Source: Alcanivorax limicola (GTDB taxonomy: Bacteria; Pseudomonadota; Gammaproteobacteria; Pseudomonadales; Alcanivoracaceae). Taken from it: a stretch of DNA of 64,000 nt. The stretch lies in assembly GCF_019931215.1 (NCBI RefSeq), contig NZ_JAIOUB010000004.1:248001-312000 (forward strand), written 5' to 3'. Position numbers and translations under genes: made by a program. The notes beneath the pieces were generated by a model. The model was not told the origin of the DNA and made no database searches. It was given only the letters and a program-made list of their open reading frames with translations. Shown piece by piece: positions 54,437 to 63,897 of this stretch; positions within the stretch are counted from its first letter, which is position 1, and each line of letters starts with the position of its first letter.

Positions 54437-54537
54437 TACACCTGTCCTTCTCTAAACGGGCTATTTTCTGGCAAGCTCTGTACAGTCTGGCAGCCGCATC
54501 TCGCGCAGACAGCAGACCACACCAAAGAGACAAACAG

Positions 54538-55245
54538 ATGACCTCCACGCCCAAGGACGTTAGCCACCTCGTCGGCACCCTGGACACCGGCACCGATCAG
54601 CCGCCGCCCGACCGGGCGCGCCCCCATGTGGGCCGCCGCGCCGTCATTTCCCGCGAAGACCTGATGGCCGCCGCGCTGCAACTGGTGGGGCCCCATCGCA
54701 GCATTTCCACGCTGAGTCTGCGCGAGATCGCCCGGGCAGCGGGCATTGCGCCGAACAGCTTCTACCGTCACTTCCGCGACGTGGACGAACTGGCGGTCAC
54801 GCTGATCAACCAGGCCGGTGAAGCGCTGCGCCAGATCATCGGTGAAGCCCGCACCCGGGCGGTGGCGGAACGCAGTGTGGTGCAAAGCTCCATCGAGGCC
54901 TTCATGGAGCAGCTGCGGGCGGATCAGAAGTACCTGCACCTGCTGCTACGCGAAGGCACCGTGGGCTCAGATGCCTTCAAGGGCGCCGTCGAACGGCAGC
55001 TGTGCTTCTTTGAGGAAGAGCTCTGCACCGACCTGCAGCGGCTGGCGGTGCAGCGTGATACCGGCATCTATCGGCCGGAGGTGGTATCCCGGGCAATCAC
55101 GCGGCTGGTGTTCGCCATGGGCGCCAAGGCCATGGACCAACCGGAGGAGGCACATCCGGAAATCATCGAACAACTGGTGACCATGGTGCGCATGATCATC
55201 ATCGGCACCCAGACCATGGCGGCCAGGCCGGCACGCGACGACTAA
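54538..55245 (+). CDS. desT: TetR-family repressor, FabR/DesT-like
   Basis: 235 residues. The N-terminal helix-turn-helix (about 56-80, STLSLREIARAAGIAPNSFYRHFRDVDEL) is almost that of E. coli FabR, and the next segment (FMEQLRADQKYLHLLLREGTVGSDAFKGAV) also matches FabR's ligand domain. Members sense the saturated/unsaturated acyl-CoA ratio and repress desaturase or fab genes. A 30-residue Pro-rich leader is extra. It is divergent from desC, and the palindrome in the gap is its likely site. Confidence 0.85.
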   Translation: MTSTPKDVSHLVGTLDTGTDQPPPDRARPHVGRRAVISREDLMAAALQLVGPHRSISTLSLREIARAAGIAPNSFYRHFRDVDELAVTLINQAGEALRQIIGEARTRAVAERSVVQSSIEAFMEQLRADQKYLHLLLREGTVGSDAFKGAVERQLCFFEEELCTDLQRLAVQRDTGIYRPEVVSRAITRLVFAMGAKAMDQPEEAHPEIIEQLVTMVRMIIIGTQTMAARPARDD

Positions 55246-55520
55246 GCAGGCAGCCCCGAAGGTGTTCATTGTGTGGGCACGGTGCTAGACTCGCGCCCCC
55301 TTTCTGGCAACGCTCCGGCTCAAATATGACGTTTGACGGCTCACGTTCCCCGCAGATTCAGGCGCTTACGCCGCCCTAGCGGCCCGGCCCCCACGGTAGG
55401 ACGCCTTGCTGCAGCCTTGCCTGCTGCCCGCATACCCCCCTACGCCACTGATTTGCCACACCGCTACCGGTGTGGTGCCGCATTCCTGTTTTCGTTTTTT
55501 GCTTGTCTGGACGCCTATCC

Positions 55521-57059
55521 ATGTTGCAATACCTCAAGAACACCTGGTTCTTCAATGTCCGCGGTGATGTGCTCGCCGGTCTCGTCGTCGCGCTGGCGCT
55601 GATCCCCGAGGCCATCGCCTTCTCCGTGCTGGCCGGCGTGGACCCGAAAGTCGGGCTCTATGCTTCCTTCAGTATCGCTGTCATCACGTCCATCGTGGGC
55701 GGCCGGCCCGGCATGATCTCCGCTGCCACCGGCGCCATGGCGCTGTTGATGGTCAATCTGGTGGACCAGCATGGCCTGCAGTATCTGCTGGCCGCCACGG
55801 TGCTGACCGGTGTGTTTCAGGTCATCCTGGGGCAGTTGGGCATCCATCGCGTGATGCGCTTTGTGTCGCGCTCGGTGATGACCGGCTTCGTCAACGCACT
55901 GGCGATCCTGATCTTCATGGCGCAGTTGAAAGAGTTGGGCAGTATCAGCTGGGAGCCCGCCACCATTGCCGGATTCAGCCTCTCCGTACCCGTCATCACC
56001 TACATGCACTGGGCGGTCTACGCCATGGTCATCGCCGGCCTGGGCATCATCTATCTGCTGCCGCTGGTCACCAGGATCGTGCCCTCGCCGCTGGTGTGCA
56101 TCCTGATCATGACCGGGATCGCCATGTATTTCGGCCTGGACATCCGGGATGTGGGCGCCACCGGCGACTTGCCGGACAGCCTGCCCCATTTCCTGCTGCC
56201 AGACGTACCGATCAACTTCGACACCCTGATGATCATCCTGCCTACCGTGCTGTCACTGACCGTTGTCGGCCTGCTGGAATCCCTGATGACCGCCAATATC
56301 GTTGACGATCTCACCGACACCGAAAGCGACGCGGCACGCGAGAGCAAAGGCCAGGGCGTTGCCAATATCGTGACCGGCTTCTTCGGCGGCATGGCCGGTT
56401 GCGCCATGATTGGCCAGTCCGTCATCAACGTACAATCCGGTGGTCGCGGGCGGCTCTCCTGCCTCGTCGCCGGTGTCGTGCTGTTGATGATGGTGGTATT
56501 CCTCGGTGAGTGGGTCTCCCAGATCCCCATGGCGGCCCTGGTGGCCGTCATGGTCATGGTCTCCATTGGCACGTTCAGCTGGCGGTCGCTGACCAATCTG
56601 CGCGAGCACCCCATGAGCAGCAACATCGTCATGATCTCTACCGTGGTGGTGGTCGTGCTGACCCACAACCTGGCCATCGGGGTTCTGGTCGGCGTTCTGC
56701 TCAGCACCCTGTTCTTTGCCAACAAGGTCGGCCGGTTGATGTATATCAGTTCAACGCTGGATGAAACCGGCAGAGTGCGCGAGTATCAGGTGGTCGGGCA
56801 GGTATTCTTCAGCTCCGCAGAAGAGTTTGTTGGCGCATTCGATTTCCGTGAGGCGGTGGAGCAGGTGGTGATTGATCTGCACCGGGCGCATTTCTGGGAC
56901 ATCACGGCCATCAGCGCGCTGGACAAGGTGATCATCAAGCTGCGTCGTGAAGGCGCCGAGGTGGAAATCCGGGGTCTGAACGAAGCAAGTGCCACGCTGG
57001 TCGACAAATTCGGCGTGCATGACAAGCCCGACGCGCTCGAGCGCATGTCTGCGCACTGA
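55521..57059 (+). CDS. SulP-family anion transporter
   Basis: 512 residues: 10-12 membrane helices, with the SulP start region '[36 protein letters not shown]', and a C-terminal STAS domain (from about residue 430; [20 protein letters not shown]). Substrate could be sulphate, bicarbonate or another anion; sequence alone does not say. The start is ATG 55521; 17 codons of upstream open frame are rejected because the TM1-preceding [11 protein letters not shown] is typical. The universal stress gene follows by 55 bp, a pairing seen in other marine gammaproteobacteria. Confidence 0.92.
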   Translation: MLQYLKNTWFFNVRGDVLAGLVVALALIPEAIAFSVLAGVDPKVGLYASFSIAVITSIVGGRPGMISAATGAMALLMVNLVDQHGLQYLLAATVLTGVFQVILGQLGIHRVMRFVSRSVMTGFVNALAILIFMAQLKELGSISWEPATIAGFSLSVPVITYMHWAVYAMVIAGLGIIYLLPLVTRIVPSPLVCILIMTGIAMYFGLDIRDVGATGDLPDSLPHFLLPDVPINFDTLMIILPTVLSLTVVGLLESLMTANIVDDLTDTESDAARESKGQGVANIVTGFFGGMAGCAMIGQSVINVQSGGRGRLSCLVAGVVLLMMVVFLGEWVSQIPMAALVAVMVMVSIGTFSWRSLTNLREHPMSSNIVMISTVVVVVLTHNLAIGVLVGVLLSTLFFANKVGRLMYISSTLDETGRVREYQVVGQVFFSSAEEFVGAFDFREAVEQVVIDLHRAHFWDITAISALDKVIIKLRREGAEVEIRGLNEASATLVDKFGVHDKPDALERMSAH

Positions 57060-57114
57060 CGACACAGCGCGTTGCACCTCGCTACACCGAGGGCAATAAC
57101 AACTGGAGTATTTG

Positions 57115-57966
57115 ATGTCTCATATCATGGCCTGTATCGACGGCTCGAAGGCAGCGCCCGCGGTGTGTGATTACGCCGCCTGGGCGGCAGGTCGCACCGG
57201 CGCGCCGCTGACCCTGCTGCACGTGCTCGACAAGTCGAAATTCCCGTCAGAAAACAACTTCTCCGGGCACATTGGCCTGGGCGGCAGCCAGAAGCTGCTG
57301 GAGCAGATGGCGGAGCTGGATCAGCAACGCAACCGTCTGGCGCTGGAACAGGGCCGCGCAATGCTGGAAGCCGCGCAGCAACACCTGCGCGACGCCGGCG
57401 TTGCCGAGAGCGACATTCGCCAGCGGCACGGCGATCTGGTGGACGCGCTGTCCGCCATGGAAGAGGACATTCGCATTCTGGTGATGGGTCGCCAGGGCGA
57501 GGACGGCGACTCCGTTGGCGCGCACGTTGGCAATAACGTGGAGCGGGTCATCCGCACCCTCAAGAAACCGATTTTGCTGACGCCCGCCACATTTATGGCA
57601 CCGCGCAATATCCTGCTGGCCTATGATGGCAGCCCGACCACGCGCAAGGGCCTGGAGTTGATTGCGGCCAGCCCGTTGTTCAACGGCATCACCTGCCACC
57701 TGGTCACGGTGGGCGACGACAACGAGAAACACCGCAGCGCTCTGGCTACCGCCCGGCACATGCTCGAAGGCGTCGGCCTCGCAGTGCAGAGCGCCATTCT
57801 CAACGGCGGCGTGGAAGCGGCATTGCGCAGCTATCAGCGTGACAACAATATCGACATGATCGTGATGGGGGCTTTCGGGCATTCCGCCCTGCGGCAGTTC
57901 TTTGTCGGCAGCACGACCCTGAGCATGTTGCAGCGTGCCGAGGTGCCGCTGCTGGTCTCTCGTTGA
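57115..57966 (+). CDS. Tandem universal stress protein
   Basis: 283 residues, two UspA domains. The first lacks the clear ATP-binding Gly motif (it has MGRQGEDG). The second has MGAFGHSALRQFFVGSTT, matching G-x2-G-x9-G-(S/T). Start at ATG 57115 with GGAG upstream; the TTG at 57112 is not needed. It probably modulates or stabilises the transporter upstream. The gene is convergent with orn. Confidence 0.93.
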   Translation: MSHIMACIDGSKAAPAVCDYAAWAAGRTGAPLTLLHVLDKSKFPSENNFSGHIGLGGSQKLLEQMAELDQQRNRLALEQGRAMLEAAQQHLRDAGVAESDIRQRHGDLVDALSAMEEDIRILVMGRQGEDGDSVGAHVGNNVERVIRTLKKPILLTPATFMAPRNILLAYDGSPTTRKGLELIAASPLFNGITCHLVTVGDDNEKHRSALATARHMLEGVGLAVQSAILNGGVEAALRSYQRDNNIDMIVMGAFGHSALRQFFVGSTTLSMLQRAEVPLLVSR

Positions 57967-57994
57967 AGGTCTGGCGCTGATATAGACCCGTCTT

Positions 57995-58027
57995 CAACCG
58001 CTGTCGGCATCGCGCCGACAGCGGTTG
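57995..58027. terminator. Bidirectional hairpin between usp and orn
   Basis: CAACCGCTGTCGGC (57995-58008) pairs with GCCGACAGCGGTTG (58014-58027), a perfect 14-bp stem with a 5-nt loop between convergent genes. It lacks a T-run. Confidence 0.6.
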
Positions 58028-58035
58028 CGGCCGTC

Positions 58036-58581
58036 TCAGATGGCAAACACGGTCTTGCGGTAGTAACGCATTTCCTCGATGGAATCACGAATATCATCCA
58101 GCGCCTGGTGCTTGCTATCTTTCTTGACGCCGGCCAACAACTCCGGTGCCCAGCGGCGCGTCAATTCCTTGATGGTCGACACATCCAGATTGCGATAATG
58201 AAAATAGCCTTCAAGGCCCGGCATGTAACGCCACAGGAAACGCCGGTCCTGGCAGATGCTGTTGCCACACATGGGTGACATGCCCCGCTCAACCCAGTCA
58301 CCGAGAAAGTCCAGCGTCGCGGCTTCTACTGCGCGTTCGTCCACTTCACTCTGCCGCACCCGCTCCACCAGCCCGGAACCGGTATGGGTGGTGGTATTCC
58401 ATTCATCCATACCGCTGAGCATGGTGTCGCTCTGATGCACCGCCATGACCGGCCCCTCGGCCAGAATATTCAGATCCTTGTCGGTAATCAGCGTGGCAAT
58501 TTCAATGATGCGATCCCGGTCCGGGTTCAGCCCCGTCATCTCGAGATCGATCCAGATAAGATTCTGTTTACGGTCAGTCAT
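58036..58581 (-). CDS. orn: Oligoribonuclease
   Basis: 181 residues, DEDDh exonuclease: [20 protein letters not shown] holds the first two acids, and the later His/Asp pair is in [13 protein letters not shown]. It removes di-nucleotides such as pGpG, and is essential in many gammaproteobacteria. It overlaps the SDR gene by 4 bp (ATGA). Confidence 0.97.
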   Translation of the reverse strand: MTDRKQNLIWIDLEMTGLNPDRDRIIEIATLITDKDLNILAEGPVMAVHQSDTMLSGMDEWNTTTHTGSGLVERVRQSEVDERAVEAATLDFLGDWVERGMSPMCGNSICQDRRFLWRYMPGLEGYFHYRNLDVSTIKELTRRWAPELLAGVKKDSKHQALDDIRDSIEEMRYYRKTVFAI

Positions 58582-59429
58582 GCGTCAGTTCCTGTCAGGG
58601 CAGCGGAAATATCCCACAGCCGTTCTTGTGCCGCGACATCACGCGCCCGGGCGGCGGGTTTGCGGGGCGCGCACTTTTCAAAATAATCGCCGCGACTGCG
58701 GCCACCTTCAAGCCCGGACGCCAGCCAGATTGTGGTGCGGGCGCCTTTTTCCGGCGAGATCAGAAACAGCTTGAGAATGCGGCTGAAGGCCCGTTCGTAC
58801 CAGGTATTTTCCGGCCAGATACTGGTGGACACGGCGCCGGGATGCAAGGCGCTTACGGCAATGCCGGTACCCGCAAGACGCCGCGCCAACTCACGGGAAA
58901 AAAGAATATTGGCCAGCTTGGACTGCGCGTAGGCCTTCATCACCCAGTAGCCTTTTTGCAGTTGCAGATCCTCCCAGTGCATGCGCCCCATGCGGTGCGC
59001 CTCTGAAGCCACATTGATGATGCGACCACTGTCCGGATTGATCACGGATTGCAGCAGATGGGTAAACAGAAACGGCCCCAGGTGATTGGTGGCGAAAGTC
59101 AGCTCGAAACCGTCCGCGCTGGTTTCACGGCTGACATTCGCCATGCCGGCGTTGTTGATCAATATATCGATACGATTGAAACGTTCACGCACATTGGCAG
59201 CTGCGCTACGCACGCTGTTCAGCGAAGCGAGATCCAGCCGCACTGTCTCTACCTGCGCCGCCGGGTGACGACCACGAATCTGCGCTGCCGCGGCCTCTGC
59301 GGCGTCTTGCCTGCGACAGGCGAGGATCACCTTCGCCCCCATGCCCGCCAGCGCGGTGGCCGTCACCAGCCCGATGCCGCTGTTGCCACCGGTGATGAGT
59401 ACTGTCTTGCCTGTCATGGAATCGGACAT
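58578..59429 (-). CDS. Short-chain dehydrogenase/reductase (retinol-dehydrogenase-like)
   Basis: 283 residues: TGGNSGIG coenzyme motif, NNAG, and catalytic YAQSK. The layout (N-terminal RxxxRxxx, [14 protein letters not shown]-like end DYFEKCAP) matches the broad group annotated as retinol dehydrogenases or WW-oxidoreductases. Natural substrate unknown. Start at ATG 59429, with GGAG 6 nt upstream. It is inserted between orn and rsgA, which in many relatives lie back to back. Confidence 0.9.
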   Translation of the reverse strand: MSDSMTGKTVLITGGNSGIGLVTATALAGMGAKVILACRRQDAAEAAAAQIRGRHPAAQVETVRLDLASLNSVRSAAANVRERFNRIDILINNAGMANVSRETSADGFELTFATNHLGPFLFTHLLQSVINPDSGRIINVASEAHRMGRMHWEDLQLQKGYWVMKAYAQSKLANILFSRELARRLAGTGIAVSALHPGAVSTSIWPENTWYERAFSRILKLFLISPEKGARTTIWLASGLEGGRSRGDYFEKCAPRKPAARARDVAAQERLWDISAALTGTDA

Positions 59430-59505
59430 CACGCGCTCCTTGGCATGTACTACGTTGCAATGGCCGCTATAGTAGCAGGCTGACAGTCACCGGATCAGGT
59501 TCTTC

Positions 59506-60552
59506 ATGAGCAAACGCAATCTCAACCGCCGTCAACGCTGGCGCATCGAAAAGATCCAGGCGGAACGCGTGGCCCGCTCGCAGAAGCGCCAGGCCGAGCT
59601 GGATGCGGATGTGGCCAGCGAGCTGGGGGACGCCCAGCCGGGGCTGGTCACCGCCCACTATGGCAGAAAGGTCGAGATCAGCGGCACCGACGGTGTCCGT
59701 CAGCGCTGCCATTTCCGCGCCAACCTGGAACAGCTGGTGGTGGGCGATCAGGTCCTCTGGCAGCCCGCCAAAGGCCCCGGAGACGGCGTTGTCACGGCCA
59801 TCGTGCCGCGTACCAGCGTGCTCAAGCGCCCGGACAATTATGGCAAGCTGAAGCCGGTGGCGGCCAATGTGGACCTGATGCTGATCGTGTTTGCGCCAGC
59901 GCCGACGCCGTCCAGTCAGCTGCTGGATCGCTACCTGGTCGCCGCCGAGCTGTCCGGTATTCGCCCGGCACTGGTGCTCAACAAGGCTGATCTGATTACC
60001 GACGACAATCGTGCGGCGCTGACCGCCCTGTGCGATATCTACCGCAAACTGGATTACCCGGTCATCGAGGCCTCGGCCACCGACACCGGCACCGCCCATG
60101 CCGCCGGGCTGGCCACGCTCAGCGCGGCGCTGGACGGCCACACCAGCGTCTTTGTCGGCCAGTCCGGTGTCGGCAAATCCTCGCTGGTCAACGCCCTGCT
60201 GCCCGATGCGGATATCGCCACCAATGTGCTCTCGGATGTCTCCGGCCTGGGCCAGCACACCACCACCACCGCCCAGCTGCTGCACCTGCCGGCGGGCGGT
60301 GACCTGATCGACTCCCCCGGCATCCGCGAATTCGGCCTCTGGCATATCGGTGAAGAAGAGCTGCTCAGTGGTTATGTGGACCTGGCGCCACTGGCAGGCC
60401 ATTGCCGCTTCCGCAACTGCTCCCATCGGCACGAGCCGGGCTGCGCCCTGATCGAGGCGGCAGAATCCGGTGCCATCAGCCAGGAACGTCTGGACAACTT
60501 CTTTCGCATTGCCGATACACTCGATGAGGACGCCCGCCAGCGCTACGAATGA
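59506..60552 (+). CDS. rsgA: Ribosome small-subunit biogenesis GTPase RsgA
   Basis: 348 residues. An N-terminal OB fold, a circularly permuted G domain (NKADL first, then GQSGVGKSSLVN, then DSPGIREFG), and a C-terminal zinc knuckle (CRFRNCSHRHEPGCAL). It checks 30S maturation. It overlaps the AraC gene by 4 bp. Confidence 0.97.
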   Translation: MSKRNLNRRQRWRIEKIQAERVARSQKRQAELDADVASELGDAQPGLVTAHYGRKVEISGTDGVRQRCHFRANLEQLVVGDQVLWQPAKGPGDGVVTAIVPRTSVLKRPDNYGKLKPVAANVDLMLIVFAPAPTPSSQLLDRYLVAAELSGIRPALVLNKADLITDDNRAALTALCDIYRKLDYPVIEASATDTGTAHAAGLATLSAALDGHTSVFVGQSGVGKSSLVNALLPDADIATNVLSDVSGLGQHTTTTAQLLHLPAGGDLIDSPGIREFGLWHIGEEELLSGYVDLAPLAGHCRFRNCSHRHEPGCALIEAAESGAISQERLDNFFRIADTLDEDARQRYE

Positions 60553-61325
60553 TGTCACAACCTTACAGCAACCACTTGTATGTCTGGGACGACCGCTTCC
60601 TGTACATCACTCCCGGCATCACCTCCGGCATCACACAACGGCATACCACCACCTTGCTGGTGTCGCTGGATGGCACCGGCTTCGAGCTGGGCGACGCCGC
60701 CGGGCGCCGGCAGCGCTACCAGGCCGCACTGGTCGGGCGGCAGGTCGCGCGCGCCCTGGACAGCGCCGGGTCCCCGCTGCTGTCGCTGAACTTCGATCCG
60801 CAAAGCTACGAGTTCCACACCCTCAGCGCCTTCCTGGCCGGCCAGTCCGTGCGCGCCGTGATCCTGCGTCCTGATGCGCTCAATGCCGCCGAGCTGGACG
60901 CTGCAGGCCACGGCACCCTGGACAAGGCCAGCCTGTTTCGCATCACCACCCACCTGGTGCAGGCTATCAGCGGCTACAGCCCGAAGCGGGTGCCCATGGA
61001 CATGCGCGCCGTCTATCTGGCGCAGACCATCAAACAGGAATTGCCGCTGGTGAGCAGCGTCAGTGATCTGGCGCAGCAGGTGGGTTTGTCAGCGGACCGG
61101 CTCACGCACCTGTTCTCGGAAAATCTCGGCCTGTCGGTCAAGAGCTATATCCTCTGGGCGCGCATGCGACGCGCCGTGGAGCTGATCGCACAGCAGGAAA
61201 GCCTTGCCAACATTGCCCATGACGTCGGCTTTTCCGATTCTGCGCATCTGGCCCGCACCTTCCGCCAGTTTTTCGGGCTACCGCCATCCTACGTGGCCAA
61301 CGGCATGACCGTTCACATGCTCTAG
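60549..61325 (+). CDS. AraC-family transcriptional regulator
   Basis: 258 residues. The C-terminal ~100 residues form the two AraC helix-turn-helices (SVSDLAQQVGLSADRLTHLF and SLANIAHDVGFSDSAHLARTF), followed by FGLPPSYV. The N-terminal domain is divergent and has no recognisable ligand pocket. The position right before the acylase gene suggests that gene as a target. Overlaps rsgA, so it is translated with it. Confidence 0.9.
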   Translation: MMSQPYSNHLYVWDDRFLYITPGITSGITQRHTTTLLVSLDGTGFELGDAAGRRQRYQAALVGRQVARALDSAGSPLLSLNFDPQSYEFHTLSAFLAGQSVRAVILRPDALNAAELDAAGHGTLDKASLFRITTHLVQAISGYSPKRVPMDMRAVYLAQTIKQELPLVSSVSDLAQQVGLSADRLTHLFSENLGLSVKSYILWARMRRAVELIAQQESLANIAHDVGFSDSAHLARTFRQFFGLPPSYVANGMTVHML

Positions 61326-61457
61326 CACGCCCCGAAAAACCGGGCCAGTGTACATATGTGTCCCGCAAAGACGGAGGAATAGCCGCTGTGTTCAAGCAGC
61401 GCCGACACGCCCCTGCCTATGCTTCCAGTGAGCACAATAATAAACCGGGAGAGAAAC

Positions 61458-63815
61458 ATGCTGATTGCAACCAGCCGCGGCATCGTGCCGCTACTGTGCA
61501 TGCTTGGCGTTACCGCCACGCTGACCGCCTGCGGCGGCAGTTCCAGTTCGCGCAGCGACACGCAGTACAGCGCCACCATTGAGCGCACCACCTATGGCGT
61601 GCCGCATATCACCGCCGACGACTATGCCGGCCTGGGATACGGCCACGGCTATGCGATTGCCGAGGATAACCTCTGCACCCTCGCCGATGCCTACGTGACC
61701 TTCCGTGGCGAGCGTTCACGCTACTTCGGGCCGACGGCTGCGGCGTCGTCCGGCGGCACCTTTGGTACCCCCAACAACCGCAACGCGGATTACTTCTTTC
61801 GCTTTGTCGTGAACGATGACGTGGTCGATACCTACGTCAATGACCAGCCCCAGGACCTGCGCGACCTGTCGCGCGGCTTTGCCGCCGGATTCAGCCGCTA
61901 TGTCCGTGAGGTCCAGGGCGGCGAGCATGCCGGACGCCACCAGAGCTGCCGCGACGCCGAATGGCTGGCCGAGATCGACGAGCAGGATGTATTCCGTCGC
62001 CTGGTAGCCCTGAATCTGGCCGCCAGCGCCGCCAACTGGGTCAGTGAAATCGCCACGGCCGCACCGCCCGCCGGTGGCGAAGGGCTGAGCATGCCGCTGA
62101 GCGAACCCACCCTGGACGCCGACCGCGTGGCGGTGGGCCAGAAGGCCGGCATCGGCAGCAACACCTATTCCTTCGGCACCGACGCCACCGAGGGCAGTGC
62201 CCTGAACTTCGCCAACCCGCACTGGTATCTGGATGGCGTGGACCGCTTTTATCAGGTGCAGCTGACCCTGCCGGGCAGCATGGATATTTCCGGCGCCACC
62301 ATCATGGGCACGCCGATGGTGCTGATGGGTTTCAACGACGACATCGCCTGGGCGCACACCGTGTCCACCGCTCGGCGTTTCACACTTTACGGCCTGATGC
62401 TGAACGAAAACGATGCGACACAGTATGTGTTCGATGGTGCCCCCCGTGACATGGAAGCGGTTGAGATCAGTATCCAGGTGAAGCAGGAAGACGACAGCCT
62501 CGCCACCGAAACCCGCACGCTGTATCGCTCCCACTATGGCCCGATGATCAATCTGGCTGGCCTGGGCCTGCCCACCTGGGGCGCCAACAACATGGCATTC
62601 ACCCTGCGCGACGTGAACCTGGAAAACACCCGCACCTTCCGCAACTTCTTCGAGTGGGGCCAGGCCGCCTCCCTGGAGGAATTCCTGGATATCGCCCGCA
62701 CCCATGTCGCCATTCCCTGGGTCAACACGGCGGCCGTATCACGCCATGATGACCGGGCCCTGTACTCCGACATCACCGCCGTGCCGAACGTACCGGATGC
62801 CCATCGCGATGCCTGCCTGGTGCCGACCCTCGGCCCGGCCGTGCTGCAAATGGTCCCCGGCCTGCCGCTGCTGCAAGGCTGGACCTCGGCGTGTGACTGG
62901 CTGACCGATGAGGACTCCGCCCAGCCCGGCGCCTTTGGCCCGGACAACCTGCCCTACCTGTTGCGCAACGATTATGTGGCCAACATGAATGACAGCTACT
63001 GGCTCAGCAATCCGGACGAACCGCTGACCGGCTATGCCGGCATCATCGGCCGGGAGGACTACCAGCAGAGCCTGCGCACCCGTATGGGCCACATCCTTGC
63101 GCGCGAACGACTGGACGGCAGCGATGGGCTCGGCGGCGACAAGGCCACCAGCGACACCCTTCGCGAGATCGTCCTCAACAGCCGCAACCTGAGCGCCGAA
63201 CTGCTCAAGGATGACGTGCTGAATGTGGTCTGTGGCAATGGCGACCCGAGCGATGACGAACAAGCGGCTTGTGCGGCGCTGAGCGCCTGGGACAACACCG
63301 GCAGCGCCGATGCCCGCGGTGCCCACGTCTGGACCGCTGTATGGCAACGCATCCGCAGCATCGAAGGGCTGTTTGCCACACCGTTTGATGCGGGCAATGC
63401 CGTAGACACCCCGGCCGACCTGAACACCGCAGACAGTGATGTCATCGACGCCCTGAACAGCGCCTTTGCCCAGGCCGTGGTCGATGTGGCAGACAGTGGC
63501 GCCGACTTCGATGCGCAACTGGGCGATCTGCGCCCGTACCCGAAGGCCGGGCACACCATCCCGCATTACGGCGGCGAAGGCAGCGAAGGCTACTTCACCG
63601 TGTTGCGCAACACCTACATGCACGTGGTGGATTTCCCCGAGGATGAATCGGTGCGTGCCTACACACTGATGGCACCGTCCCAGTCCACGGATCCGGCCAA
63701 CCCGCATTACGCGGATTACACCCAGGCGTATGCGGACGGCAACTGGCACCGGGTGCCCTACACCCGCGCCCAGATCGAGGCCGAACGCATCAGCCTCAAG
63801 CGCCTGCGCGAGTAA
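61458..63815 (+). CDS. Penicillin-acylase-family lipoprotein (Ntn hydrolase)
   Basis: 785 residues. A lipobox LTAC gives lipid Cys25, followed by GGSSSSR. The 'ERTTYGVPHITADDYAGLGYGHGYAIAEDN' start is the acylase alpha-chain signature. The predicted self-cleavage site is G-Ser234-N (GIGSNTYSFG), and the beta chain continues with ANPHWYLDGVDRFYQVQLTLPG and FNDDIAWAHTVST. The family hydrolyses amides, including acyl-homoserine lactones, penicillin and aculeacin; the substrate here is not known. Lipid anchoring, not periplasmic solubility, is unusual. Start at ATG 61458 with GGGAGAG upstream; the extra 13 upstream codons are rejected. Confidence 0.88.
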   Translation: MLIATSRGIVPLLCMLGVTATLTACGGSSSSRSDTQYSATIERTTYGVPHITADDYAGLGYGHGYAIAEDNLCTLADAYVTFRGERSRYFGPTAAASSGGTFGTPNNRNADYFFRFVVNDDVVDTYVNDQPQDLRDLSRGFAAGFSRYVREVQGGEHAGRHQSCRDAEWLAEIDEQDVFRRLVALNLAASAANWVSEIATAAPPAGGEGLSMPLSEPTLDADRVAVGQKAGIGSNTYSFGTDATEGSALNFANPHWYLDGVDRFYQVQLTLPGSMDISGATIMGTPMVLMGFNDDIAWAHTVSTARRFTLYGLMLNENDATQYVFDGAPRDMEAVEISIQVKQEDDSLATETRTLYRSHYGPMINLAGLGLPTWGANNMAFTLRDVNLENTRTFRNFFEWGQAASLEEFLDIARTHVAIPWVNTAAVSRHDDRALYSDITAVPNVPDAHRDACLVPTLGPAVLQMVPGLPLLQGWTSACDWLTDEDSAQPGAFGPDNLPYLLRNDYVANMNDSYWLSNPDEPLTGYAGIIGREDYQQSLRTRMGHILARERLDGSDGLGGDKATSDTLREIVLNSRNLSAELLKDDVLNVVCGNGDPSDDEQAACAALSAWDNTGSADARGAHVWTAVWQRIRSIEGLFATPFDAGNAVDTPADLNTADSDVIDALNSAFAQAVVDVADSGADFDAQLGDLRPYPKAGHTIPHYGGEGSEGYFTVLRNTYMHVVDFPEDESVRAYTLMAPSQSTDPANPHYADYTQAYADGNWHRVPYTRAQIEAERISLKRLRE

Positions 63816-63842
63816 TCGCATGCGCTGACACACCCTGCAATC

Positions 63843-63876
63843 CGGGCGGGCTTCCGGTAGAATCGAAGCCCGCCCG
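63843..63876 (+). terminator. Hairpin after the acylase gene
   Basis: CGGGCGGGCTTC (63843-63854) pairs perfectly with GAAGCCCGCCCG (63865-63876), 10-nt loop, then TGATTGTC with no real T-run. Confidence 0.5.
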
Positions 63877-63897
63877 TGATTGTCAGGACACCCCATC

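Noticed and set aside
61347-61363. TACATATGT before the acylase gene, resembling the des operator core
   Set aside because: Only the 9-bp core is shared and the flanks are not palindromic; too short in AT-rich DNA to claim a second operator.
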